Below, piece by piece: positions 12,440-22,751 of a stretch of DNA of 64,000 nucleotides (position 1 is the first letter of the stretch; each line of letters begins with the position of its first letter). The position numbers were made by a program, and so were the translations under genes. This DNA is from Acanthamoeba lenticulata (taxonomy: Eukaryota > Discosea > Longamoebia > Acanthamoebidae): positions 1 to 64,000 of the forward strand of contig NAVB01000270.1 in assembly GCA_002179805.1 (NCBI GenBank). The letters run 5' to 3'. The notes beneath the pieces are model-generated. The model had not been told where the DNA came from and searched no databases. It saw only the letters and a list, made by a program, of their open reading frames with translations.

Positions 12440-13012
12440 TGTGGTCTTCTTCCTGTTGTTGTTGTTGTTCGCCAGGTGGGAGTCTCTCTAAGCGATCATT
12501 CTACACTCGGTTTTGGTCTTAGCCCATTCGCAGCACCTTGGCATTTCGGCCGCAAGCAGCCCACATCTTTCCCGTACCATTCATTTGTGTGGCGATCTTG
12601 TCTTATTCAAGTTAAAGGGCAACGTAAAGTCTCACCCAGCCTGTAACTTACGTTTAGCGCTTCGCTCAACTAGCCTTGCCTCGCGCCATGATGAAAAACA
12701 CCCAAACAACATGGTTGCTGTTGTCAGAAATAGACTTACCTTGCGCCAGGACCTCGCGTTCCTAGCTAGAGCACATCGCGGATAAGCCGTTAAGGTGGCG
12801 CATCGGCCGTTTCTGGCCTCTTCCTCGCACACCTCAAATGACCTCATGAGTTGAGAGGGAGAGATAGGGGACCAGCAGCCATGATTGGTTGTCAGATACT
12901 GCGCCCTGCGCCTAGGAGTTGATGCGCAAGAAAATGCGCATGAGAAAATAGAAGAATTTTAGAAACAGGTTGAAATATTTGGGAAATGGATCACTGCAAG
13001 AAACAGCCAGCA
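12440..13012. other. Intergenic region between divergent genes
   Basis: About 570 bases between the start codons of the multi-span membrane protein (minus) and ARV1 (plus). It presumably holds both promoters. Neither a clear TATA box nor an RNA gene was found; short ORFs here lack codon-level support. Confidence 0.5.
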
Positions 13013-14050
13013 TGATTTGTGTGGAGTGTGGTGCACCAGCGGCAGACATTTATAAGGAGTATGGAGGCAAGGGCAACATACGCCTAACACGCTGCGTAGT
13101 GCTCTCCACATCCCGCTCTGAATGGTAACATAATTAATCAGTCGACTTGCCAAACAAACAGGACCAATGCCACCGATTGGTGGACAAGTACGTAGAGTTG
13201 GAACTCGTCATCATCTTTCTCGATCTCTTGCTTCTTCGACCACAGGTCTACCGCCATCTTCTCTTCAACCGCATGAAATACCATGAGCACACCATCGACG
13301 TGCGAGAGCTCCACGCGCTCAGTTGCCTGCCTTTGCAGTCTACTGACTGCTTGTGGTCCAGGCCAATTGCATCAAGATTGGCATCGTGTACGTTATGTTT
13401 GAGGCCGGCCTCAAGTACTTCAGCGTACGCCACGGCGACCTCAACCACCCGTTTGTCCTCGGTACAGCTCTACATGCCTCCTCTCCATCATGCAGGTGCA
13501 CTTTCCCTTTTTTACACAACCACCGCAGGCGACCAGCTAGCCTATGAGCAGTATCTGCACACGATGGGTCTCACGTTGGTCGAGTATGTGGCCTACTTGG
13601 TAGCCGTGGTGGTCACTGCCCGGCTACTGCTGGCCAAAAGTAACTATGCGATCGTCAAATACAACTACCTGGTTATGGCTGTGATCCTCTCTTCGTTCGG
13701 CAAGCCGCTACACATCTTCCTCATGGTTTGGTACGTGGATGAGGAAGCGTGGGGAGGGGAATAGTCTGTAACGTCCTACGTGCAGGGACTATCAGCAATT
13801 GTTCTCCACCTTTTTGGATGTGTTTGTAATCATCTCCAACATTATGGCCGTGCGAGGTTCGTACATGAGCGCACTGCACCTTCTGCTGAGCAAAAGGGCC
13901 CTCTACTTACGCTCTTATGTGCTTGAAGCTTTTTTGAACGACGGCAAGCAAGCCGTGGTGGTAGTCGCCATGGGATTTACAGCGCGTCTGCTTACGCGTT
14001 TCCTCCTCTCGCTAGACTCAGCCGCTCCCTTCTCCTTCTTCATAAACTGA
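13013..14050 (+). CDS. ARV1: ARV1 family sterol/lipid homeostasis protein
   Basis: Endoplasmic reticulum membrane protein needed for sterol and sphingolipid distribution and GPI-anchor synthesis. Exon 1 (from ATG 13013) encodes MICVECGAPAADIYKEYGG and ends LTRC. Exon 2 begins DQCHRLVDKYVELELVIIFLD and continues to LRPQVYRHLLFN. This gives the conserved C-x2-C plus C-x2-C zinc site and the ADKYxExD/VIxFIDL/YRHLLFN signature of the Arv1 homology domain. Downstream exons encode membrane segments (VEYVAYLVAVVVTARLLL and LVMAVILSSFGKPLHIFLMVW, then DYQQLFSTFLDVFVIISNIM). The join MVW/DYQQL is exact: donor gtacgt near 13730, acceptor before 13787. The final exon ends PFSFFIN with stop at 14050. The exons between 13340 and 13550 are less certain. 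Confidence 0.9.
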
Positions 14051-14360
14051 GTCTTCTCCTTCCCTGCTTCGCCTCTTCCGTGGCTAGCGGCCGGTATTGC
14101 AAGTATTTTATGTGAATTCTTGGCGACATGCGCGGTTTTGATTTTTGTGCGCTCTTCGCCGTGGGTTTTCCTTACAACAGCTGCTCCGCGAATCGCATCG
14201 ATCGACATCTGTGCAGGACGACAACTTTCGCCGAAGGTCCTCTGCCCCTTTAGCGATTTACTGCAAGTAGCGAAGTGCGTGCCAATAGAAGAAGTAGTGG
14301 TAGTAATTGATTTGCTAACTGCCACTTGCAGATCCATTTTACCACATCCCTCCCATCAAC
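14051..14360. other. Intergenic region / WIPI 5' leader
   Basis: Short interval between ARV1 and the WIPI gene. A CAG at 14328-14330 just before the WIPI ATG could be an acceptor of a 5' UTR intron. No other feature is seen. Confidence 0.35.
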
Positions 14361-16019
14361 ATGGCCCTGTCGGTGGCGAAAGAGCAAAAGAACAAACTGC
14401 TGTATATGGGCTACAACCAGGATCACTCCTGCTTCTCCATCGGCACAGATGAAGGCTTCGAGATTTGGAATGTTGATCCTTTCAAGCTCAGATTCAAACG
14501 AGGTGCGTTTTTTCTGGTCCCATCTCAATTTCTTTCCACTCACATTCCTCCTTCCTCTTCTCGCTTCGAAGACTTCGGTGGAGGTCTCGGCATCGTAGAA
14601 ATGCTTTTTCGATCCAACTTGCTTGCGCTTGTCGGGGGCGGTCAGAATCCGAAGTTTCCACCCAACAAAGTCATGATCTGGGACGACTATCAGAACAAAT
14701 GCCTGGCCGAGCTTGAATTCCGATCTGAAGTCAAGGGTACTAGTACCCTGCCCAGTTCCCGCGGTTGGCCTATCCCTCACCCCGCAACACCACGTTGTAG
14801 GAGTGAAGCTGCGGCGGGACAAGATTGTAGTGGCCCTCGAGAACAAGGTCTACGTCTACAACTTTGCTGACTTGCAGCTCGTCCACCAGATCGAAACCAC
14901 AGCCAACCCCAAGGGTAAATCCTCTTCTTCCTTATTTTATTGCGCCTCGCAACCGAACTATTTCTTGACTTTGTTTATTATTGTTGTTATTTGCTCTTCT
15001 CCTTCTTCCGCGCTTGTGATGACCTCGTTCGCTGATGGGCATTTTATGTATCGTCGGTAGGCTTGATCGCTTTGTGTCCGGACTCCAACAACACGGTCCT
15101 GGCATGCCCAGGCCTCAAACCCGGTTATGTGCACCTGCGCCTAAACGATATCAACGTACGTTTTTCTTATTAATGTTGTTCATGTCGTGTTGATACGTTG
15201 TGGCTCATCATGTATAACAAACAGAAATCGACGCCCATCAAGGCCCACGACAATCCCCTCGCTTGCCTGGCGCTGAACCTCGACGGCACTCGCCTCGCCA
15301 CGGCCTCGGAACAGGGCACAGTGATCCGCGTGTGGGACACGAGCACGGGCGAACAGGTCGCCAAGCTTCGGCGGGGCAAGGACAAGGCTGAGATCAACTG
15401 CATCACCTTCTCCAGCGACTCTAAATGGCTCTGCGTCTCCTCCGACAGGGTTTGGCTGCCTTTCCCCCTCCCCGCGCGCACGCGTGTTTCCGATTCTCAA
15501 GTGCTTGCTGTTTTGATCTCTTTGCAGGGCACGGTGCACATCTTCCACTCAGCCAACAACAGCGGGAGCGAGTCGGCCAAGGCGCAGAAGTCGCGGCTCA
15601 GCTTCATGGGCGGCCTTGGACTTCTTCCCTCGTCACTTGACGACTACGTACGTGGCGCCAAAACAAACAAACAATCTTTCATTCATTGAATTGATTGACC
15701 ACAACGTTTAGAGGTTAAGAGTGTAATTAACTTTGCGTCGCTCGTGCAGGTGGGTTCCGAGTTCAGCTTCGCACAGCTGCATCTGACGGTGCCGCGTAGC
15801 ATCTGCGCCTTTGGGAAGGAGAACAACCAAGTCGTCGGTTCGCATTTCCTTACACCGCGCTTTGCCTCAACGGAAGCTGAAATTGAATTTGTTTGTGTGC
15901 TGGCAGTGGTGGGACAGGACGGGACGTTCTACCAGTACGTCTACGACCCAGAGAACGGGGGTGAGGGCAAGCGTAACGACCACATCCTCTTCCTCAGGGA
16001 CAAGGAGGAAAACGACTAA
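14361..16019 (+). CDS. WIPI/PROPPIN autophagy protein (WDR45/WDR45B-like)
   Basis: Seven-bladed beta-propeller that binds PI3P and PI(3,5)P2 on forming autophagosomes. Start at 14361 ([12 protein letters not shown]). Diagnostic stretches in order: [94 protein letters not shown] and SSDRGTVHIF. The phosphoinositide-binding basic motif is LRRG at 15366-15377, as in WIPI3/4, where WIPI1/2 and Atg18 have FRRG. The C terminus is short and ends KEEND with stop at 16019. About six introns; donors and acceptors fit a continuous frame. Length (about 340 residues) suits WIPI3/WIPI4. It may act with the PI3P-binding PX protein next door, but that is only proximity. Confidence 0.9.
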
Positions 16020-16648
16020 ACCTTTCTCCTTTTTCTTTTTCTTTTTCTTTTTCTTTTTGCTTTTAAAATTAAACAAACATCTTCTGTACAGCAAATGTTT
16101 TTCAAGTTGTCTAGTGTCAAGAGTCCACTGTGGTCAAGTGCGCTTTCTTGTACAGCAAATAAGCCCAAAGATAGAAAAAAAAGGCAAGAAAATAAAGAAA
16201 ATAAAAAAACAAACTATCACAATATTAATCCAGCTTCACTTTTTGAACTAGCTTACATGGGCTGATAATGGCCACCTTGACCAATCGCTTGAAGGTGACA
16301 GGGCATTGGAGGGCAATGGCAAGGCGGGCGGCAATGGAGAAGCATTGTTGTTCACTTGTAAATTGCACAACCACCGACAGTGCTCTGAGAACGGTAGCCC
16401 CTAGTCAGGAACGTTGACCAGCATTGACTTTTCACGGGGAATATCTTGCTTTCATTTCCTGCGAAATAGCTGGCGCTAAAAACTGGAAAACTGCCAACAC
16501 AAGATACGAGCAGGGAGCAGCTAAAGCCCACCCCCCAGGAGCAATTTGATAGACGTTGGTAAGGCGGTTATATTTCTTTCTACTCCTCAATTCCAAGTTC
16601 GCATGTTTAGCGATTTGTGATTTGACTGGCGATCGAATCCACGTATAC
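16020..16648. other. Intergenic region with (CTTTTT)n tract
   Basis: 3' flank of WIPI and 5' flank of the PX gene. Five perfect CTTTTT units lie at 16029-16058, followed by AT-rich sequence. The rest shows no ORF with support and no RNA gene. Confidence 0.5.
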
Positions 16649-19600
16649 ATGGGCAACACGACATCAGCAAACGATGAGGACTTCTCGAAGACGATCGATT
16701 TCTGCAAACAGCTGCGCCTCTTGCACTTCGTAGTCAACGAGCCTCAGACGTACTCGGAGACCTACACGCAATTCCAAACACCTTGCGTTGTGGGCGCAGC
16801 GGAGGACAATGGCGTACCAAAGGGTTTGCGAAGCCAGCACAAGGAGCTTACCCAGCGCATTGCTGAGATCGACTTCGCCGAGTATCGTCTCATGTTCTCC
16901 ATTCGGCGCATCCTCTTCTCCGCTCCCTTCCGCGGTTCGATCATCGGCTATGACCTTGTGCCCATCGAGCCAGGCGGTCGATCTCGCCAAGTCAAGTACA
17001 TAATCTGCTTCGACACGCACGAGCACCGTCCAGCCACAGCAGGTGCCCATCAAGACGAGGAAGGAGCGGGCGGAATCAAGAGCTACCGAACAAAGCGAAG
17101 CTACAGCGAATTCCTGCAATTGGACGATCGCATTCGCAATCTCTTCTCTACGCGCAAGGAGCGCCAGGCCAAGCGCCAGTTTGAAGCTGAGCTCGATCGC
17201 CGCGATAACCTCATGCGGCAGCTCGAGAAGGATTCCTCCCTGGCAACTCGGCCGCCAAGAGATACCACTTCTTCCTCCTCCACTCCCTCTTCGCGCTCGC
17301 GAGCCTCTTCCTCCGCGTCAGATGGGCGCCGGCCCAGCATCGACGAAGTTCAACTGGAGGACGACCTCTGGATTTACGTCAAACCCAAGCAAACGCCCAA
17401 GCGCAGCGACCAACTCGACGAAGCCGGGGCGGCTAAGGAGGGCGATGACAACGACGTCGATGATGGTGGTGAGAGCGATGACGACGAGGGCGGGTACGAG
17501 AGCCTCCGCCTGCCGCCGCTACCAGGCAAGCAGTTCTGCTGGGACGACGCCAGCCGGCTGGCCCTCGCCGAGACGCGCATGCCTCTCCTCGACGCCTATC
17601 TCCAGGCCGTCTTTGGTACGCCTGCGCCAAGAGCTTGGTTGCTGGCGTCACTCTGCCTCCTGCTGACGTCACGTCATGTTGTGTGCAGCGAATCCCTATT
17701 TGGTGAATCATGAGGTCTTTCTGCGCTTCCTCTTCTCGCCCGACTCGTTCGGGGCCGACATTGAAGTCGATGACGAAGAAGTCGCCGCCGCCGCCGCCGC
17801 CGATGACCAGCAGGTAGGCGGCAAGCCGCGGACGGCCGAGGCCGTGCTCACCCCAACGACCCGCCAGCGGAGCGACTACGAGGGCGCCGTGTCCGAAGCG
17901 GCCCTCGTCGAAGACTATGAGGGCGCCTCCACAACCCATCATGGTGAAGCTGCTGAGACGAAGCCGCCGCGGTCAGTGACCGGGCGATCGCCGTCATCTC
18001 GCCGGCTCACCAACAGCGACCTCATCATCATCGATGAGTGGGAACACCACCAGGACAACAGCAAAGGGGAGGCCAAGAAGGAGGTGGACGAGCAGGACGC
18101 ATCAGCGGTGGTACTGCCGCAGCTGCAGCCGTCTCTGGAACAGAGCCTCATTGAGTTCTTTGGGACGTCCCCGTTCTACTCGCTCATGAACTCTGTGCCC
18201 GGCCGCACCGATGCTGAGACTCAGGCCGAGACCGAAGCTCAGGCCCAGGCCGAGGTCGAGGTCGAGATGCAGCAGCTCACGCCCCCGCGCGACGTGCGGG
18301 ACGACTGGTCCTTCCTCTGCGTGGAGATGGCCATCTGCAAGCGCCAGCGATCGCGCAAGCAGCGCCGGGCCAAGCAGCGGGAACAGTCAGCGACGGCAAC
18401 GGCCAAGCAGCAGCAACAACAGAAGAAGAGCAAAAAGGGCGAGGACGAAGTGGAGGCCGAAATGGAGATGGAAGATGAGGAGGAGGTGCTTCAGCTCCTC
18501 CAGGACTCAGAGACGCGGCGCTTCATCGAGCGCACGCGCACGCTCGAGCTCGCGGCCAAGCTTCGCAGCGGCCGGCCGCGCTCGCGTTCGCGCCCCTATG
18601 CCACGTGCGAGGCGGGCCTCCTCCGAGCGGCCAATGATGACGTCACATCAGGAAACAGGGGCGAAAAGAACCAGGCGAAGAAGAACCCTGAGGAAGAAGA
18701 TGACGAGGAGGATGCCGAGGACGGGTGGCGGGTGGACGAGGAGGATGAAGAGGAGGAGCGACAGCGGCACAAGCGGGTCATGAGCCGACTGCACGAGGCC
18801 GAGGAGTGGGTCAACCAGCTCGATGGCGGGCGACGCAAGAAGAGGCGCCGGTGGCGTGTCACCAACGTCGAGAGCTACGTCCTCGCCACGGGTAGAACCC
18901 TCTTCCTCCCCATCTCCTTCTCATGCCTGCTTCACATTCCTCACCTCGCCTCACCGTTGCCACCACCACTCGCAGGGACGGGCGAGCTGCCGTCGGCGCT
19001 GCAGCAGTGCCTGGAGAAGCAGGCCAAGGCCATGGTGGTCGCACACGGCCTCGCGGTATGTGGGACAAGACCTTAAATTAATTACACATTGATGAATGAT
19101 TAATCCTTTCTTTTACATTTACGCAGAGCGGAAAAACGGGCGCCATCATTGCGAGCAAGAAGGGCGCAGCCACCCTCCTCCAAAAGTCCCTCGCCGTCCT
19201 CGGTTCGTCATTTCGTTTTTATTTTTATTTTATTTATTACTATTATTTTGTCAATTATTTGCTGAGTTCCAAATATTTTGCTCTCTTGTTTTATCATTTG
19301 AGTTGACTCGAATTGGCGGAGCAGGTGTGACGGCGTCGCGCGAGGCGAACTTAATGATGGCCGCGTGCCTGCAGCTGGCCCTCTCGCGCGTGCTGTTGTT
19401 CCTGCGCCTCAACTCAGTCGAGTCCTACCTCTCCTCCCACTTCTTCATCCACTCCTCCACCTACATTGGCCAGGTCTGCCCTCCTCCTCCTTCCTCATCA
19501 TCATCATCATCATTCACATCCATACTTCCAGAGTCGATGATGGTGTTCACCATTGGATCATCGTGTTGACGGTGACAACCCACGACAAACCCACGGCAGG

Positions 19601-20640
19601 TGGCGGCGATATCGGCCATCAACTCGGCCAAGCTGATCGCCAAGGCCAACATGCTGAGCGGGCTGGTGGCCTTCCTCGTGGAGGAGATCTACCTTCTCGC
19701 CCTCTTCCTCCGCATCTGGCGCGTCAATGGCGAACGTGGCCTCGATCTCCGCCACTTTATCAAGTGCGCCTCCCTCCCTTCCCTCCCTCCAATGCATCCC
19801 TTCACCCCCACCATCATCATCTCCTTTGGTGGCCTGACATACGCACAAACAGGGGCACGGTGGTGAACCTCGCATCCAACACGTCAGCTTACGCGGGGGC
19901 CATCGCCGGCGGCACCATCGGGACCATCATCGAGCCCGGTTCGCGCGCCACCTCGCCCCGCCCATCGGGCTGCCTGAGTCGGACTCGCACTCACTCGCTC
20001 GCACCTGCGTGTGTGTGTCTGTGCTTGACCAGGCGGCGGGACGATCATCGGATCGCTCCTCGGAGGGATCATGTGCGGCCTGTTGGTCTCGTTCGGCTGC
20101 GACTACGTCTACGCCAAGTGGTACGGCGAGGACGATGAAGATGAGGACGGGGAGGAAGAGGCGGAGAGCATGGAGATGGTCGAGCTCGGTCGCCGCCGCC
20201 AGATCGAGGTTGGCGAAGATGAGGATGAAGACGATGAGGACGACGACGATGATGAAGAGTGGGAGCAGCTGCAGCTTAATGCCAATCTGTGGGAGGAGCT
20301 CGTGGCCGAGTTTGAGCAGCTCGACGGCAACGAGTACGAGCCCGACACGATCGACGACATCGTCAAGGCCCGCAAACGTGCCGCGGCCGAGGAGGCGCAG
20401 GCCAAGAAGAAGCAGCAGCAGGAACAGACGAAGAAGAACAAGAACAAGAAGAAGGGCAGCGCGAGGAAGCGGAGCAGCAGCGCGACTTCGCCGTCTTCAT
20501 CTTCGTCGGAGGCGGTGCCGACGGCTGCGTCCAAGTGGAGCCGCGTGATGACAGCGGCGCGGAGGCGGCGGAAGCCGTCCCAGGCCAGCACACGGAGCGG
20601 CACCCGCGCCCACGACGAGTCGAGCCAGAGCGCTGTCTGA
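16649..20640 (+). CDS. PX-domain protein with glycine-zipper membrane region, possibly N-myristoylated
   Basis: Start at 16649 gives MGNTTSAN, which fits an N-myristoylation signal (Gly2, Ser6). A PX domain is spread over 16860-17740: EYRLMFSIRRILFSAPFRGS, then YRTKRSYSEFLQLDDRIRNLF, a long Ser/acid-rich insertion, then LPPLPGKQFCWDD, LLDAYLQAVFANPYLVN and VFLRFLF. A charged Glu/Arg-rich middle follows (17750-18850). The C-terminal part has a hydrophobic module (LMMAACLQLALSRVLLFLRL; VAFLVEEIYLLALFLRIW) and a glycine-zipper stretch (AGAIAGGTIGTIIEP, GGGTIIGSLLGGIM; 19890-20090), then an acidic and Lys-rich tail ending at 20640. PX domains bind phosphoinositides, so an endomembrane peripheral or integral protein is likely. 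The combination is not one I recognise; the function is unknown. Confidence 0.7.
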
Positions 20641-21121
20641 TCACGAGCTCCCCCTCTGGGTTTGTCTCTTTTGTGGTGGGACAAGGATTCAGCCCAACCT
20701 GCTCCCTCCTTCTCTCATCTCTCTCCTTTTCCTGCCTCTTCTCTCTCTCTCTCTCTTTGTCTCTTGTCGCTTAGTTTCTCCGTTGCTTTCAGGCCACAAC
20801 ATGTGGTGTGTGTACATAAATCCCAATCACCCTTCCTCTCTCTCTCTCTAACTATCTGCACAGATAAACTTTTCTGTTTGGGGCATCAGGTTTGGGACAT
20901 CAGTCCACGGTGGAAATTGTTTCAAACACAAAGAGGAAAGAAGGCTCTACTCGAAAGGAGTACGAAAAAAGAAGAGGTCGATGTCTATTGTTTATGTACA
21001 TCCGACAAAAGATGAAAAGGCAAGAGAGAGTGATTAAAAGCTGGTACATCCCATATGGATTCGTTTGCGCCCGTGGTGTTGGTGGCGAGAGGCATTCAAG
21101 TCGTGCTTGATGGTACGTGCT
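20641..21121. other. Convergent intergenic region
   Basis: 3' flanks of the PX gene (plus) and the CsbD/thymosin gene (minus). It holds pyrimidine-rich runs (TCTCTC near 20740-20760 and 20840-20850) and no supported gene. Confidence 0.45.
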
Positions 21122-22096
21122 TTACACGTGCCTGAGCTCGGTACCCTGGCGGACCTCGGCGAGGAAGCCCTGCTTGTCCCACTTCTTGAGGTGGAGGTCC
21201 TTTTCGATGAGGGGCCTGGACCTGTCCTTGGTCTCGACGTGCTTGATGTTGACGCCCTTCCGCACCTCGTTCAGCAGCGGCGCCATCTGGAGCTTGTGGA
21301 CGTGGACGTTCTTGTCGAAGAAGAGGTTGGGCTTGGTCTTGTCCTTGGTCTCTACCTTCCTCAGCCTGGGCGGCGCCGCGATCTCCCTGAGCAGGACGTT
21401 GTGCTGCTGGTGCGTAATCTTGAGCTTCTTGAAGAGGTCGAGCCTGGGCGCCGAGCGGTCGTTCATGTCTTTCTTGTTGACCTGCTTCAGGCGGCGCTGG
21501 TTGTCGCCCCGCTTGATGTCGGCCCACAGGTTGGGCAGGCGCCGCTCGTCGCGCTTGAGCTGGAATTCGTTCTTCTGGAGCTTGATGGAGCGCATGAGGC
21601 CCTTCTCGAGGGTCTCGACGTGGACCAGAGGCCTCCTCGTCCTACGCTCGCGGATGTCGTTGAGGAGAGGCTTCATGTCGATCCGCCTGAGCTTGAACGG
21701 CTTCTCGGCGAAGAGGCGCCTCATGTCGGGCTCGCGGGTCTCGACGTGGTGGCTCAGAAGCATGTCGCGCTCCAAGCCGCCCAGGCGCTCGAGTTCAGAG
21801 AGGACGGCCTGGCGCTTGAGGAAGATGTAGGAGTCGACCTTGAGCTGCTCGCCCTTATCGCCGCCCATCATGCGGCCCTTGCCCTTTTGCTCGCGGGAGC
21901 GGTCGCCCAGAGCGCGTTGCTGCGCCATGGCCGCCCTGAGCTCGGCCTCGCCCTTCTGCTTCTGCTGGTGGCCCTCTTGCTCCATCTTCTCCATGCCGAG
22001 CAGGTTGCCGACGGTCTCCTTCACGCCGCCGACGAGCTTGTCCTTGTAGCCCGTCACGGTCGAGACGTCCTCCTTCTTGAGTTGCTGGTTCGACAT
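21122..22096 (-). CDS. CsbD-like domain fused to beta-thymosin/actobindin repeats
   Basis: Single uninterrupted ORF of 324 residues from ATG 22096. Residues about 10-52 match the CsbD stress-protein fold (GYKDKLVGGVKETVGNLLG, EGHQQKQKGEAE). Residues 98-324 form five and a half repeats of about 36-46 residues in the beta-thymosin/actobindin pattern: a hydrophobic helix (LLxEIRxG or FLAEVRQG), then LKHVETKDRSRP and an extended KKxDK linker. The best copies are residues 235-272, 274-309 and the half copy 310-324. Acanthamoeba actobindin has the same plan with two repeats. The protein should bind several G-actin monomers in the cytosol. No intron is present, unlike almost every neighbour. A TATA box lies 88 bases upstream of the ATG, suggesting an inducible, highly expressed gene. 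Confidence 0.8.
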   Translation of the reverse strand: MSNQQLKKEDVSTVTGYKDKLVGGVKETVGNLLGMEKMEQEGHQQKQKGEAELRAAMAQQRALGDRSREQKGKGRMMGGDKGEQLKVDSYIFLKRQAVLSELERLGGLERDMLLSHHVETREPDMRRLFAEKPFKLRRIDMKPLLNDIRERRTRRPLVHVETLEKGLMRSIKLQKNEFQLKRDERRLPNLWADIKRGDNQRRLKQVNKKDMNDRSAPRLDLFKKLKITHQQHNVLLREIAAPPRLRKVETKDKTKPNLFFDKNVHVHKLQMAPLLNEVRKGVNIKHVETKDRSRPLIEKDLHLKKWDKQGFLAEVRQGTELRHV

Positions 22097-22183
22097 CTTT
22101 GTTTCGATGTTGAGGTGGTTGTAAGGTTGAGTGCGCGGTGTTGGTCTGGTTTATGAAAGGGAATGACCGCAACTGGGAAGTGC

Positions 22184-22190
22184 ATTTATA
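22184..22190 (-). promoter_or_regulatory. TATA box of the CsbD/beta-thymosin gene
   Basis: TATAAAT on the minus strand, about 88 bases before the start codon. The spacing is nearly the same as for the TATA boxes of the CBM49 lectin and the 58.3 kb gene. Confidence 0.6.
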
Positions 22191-22624
22191 CCCTGAAGTC
22201 GAGTGCTCTCGGGACACACAAAGACCTGTACCTGCCGCCGTGCCATGGCCCTTCTCGCGTGGAAGGTCGCGTCTTTTTCCGCTCTTTGCCACAGCCTCAG
22301 CGCGGGCGTCACGGCTGGTGATTTGACAGATTTTCTGTGGTGTGCGCGTCGTCATAGCAGAAACCGGAGAAATTGCTTTCCTTTCGCCGCCCCTTCGGCG
22401 GAAAGCCTGAGAGTGTTGAACGACTTGCGCAGGATCGATATCCGGTGCCAACCGCAAGTATCTGGTAGTTACTTTCAGGAAAGCAGCCGAGTTTGCGGCC
22501 TGTTGGGCACCTTTGCTTGACCCCTTTGTTGAGGTGAGTTACGGTCGTGTAGTGGGCAGCCCAGAGTCCACGCGAGTTCCTGGCGTATCATTTTATAGGT
22601 AAAACTCATTCCAACAGATAAGCT
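22191..22624. other. Upstream region of the CsbD/thymosin gene
   Basis: About 430 bases between the TATA box and tRNA-Arg. No coding gene is supported. Confidence 0.4.
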
Positions 22625-22696
22625 GCGCCCGTAGCCTAATGGAAAGGCGCTTGACTTCTAATCAAGAGATTGTGGGTTCGACCCCCACCGGGCGCG
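22625..22696 (+). tRNA. tRNA-Arg (anticodon TCT), copy 1
   Basis: Full cloverleaf of 72 bases without intron. The acceptor stem GCGCCCG pairs with CGGGCGC, the D stem GCC with GGC, and the anticodon stem CTTGA with TCAAG around loop CTTCTAA (anticodon TCT, decoding AGA). The T stem GTGGG pairs with CCCAC around TTCGACC. Discriminator G. A T-run 13-25 bases downstream can terminate RNA polymerase III. Confidence 0.95.
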
Positions 22697-22751
22697 TACA
22701 CTATTTTCTATTTTTGGTTCTGCTCGGGCCGAAAAGGAAATCTTTGTGTTC

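Noticed and set aside
21065..22156. 363-codon plus-strand ORF rich in Leu, Val and Asp
   Set aside because: It is the exact antisense of the CsbD/beta-thymosin gene, whose minus-strand product has clear repeats. High GC creates long antisense frames.
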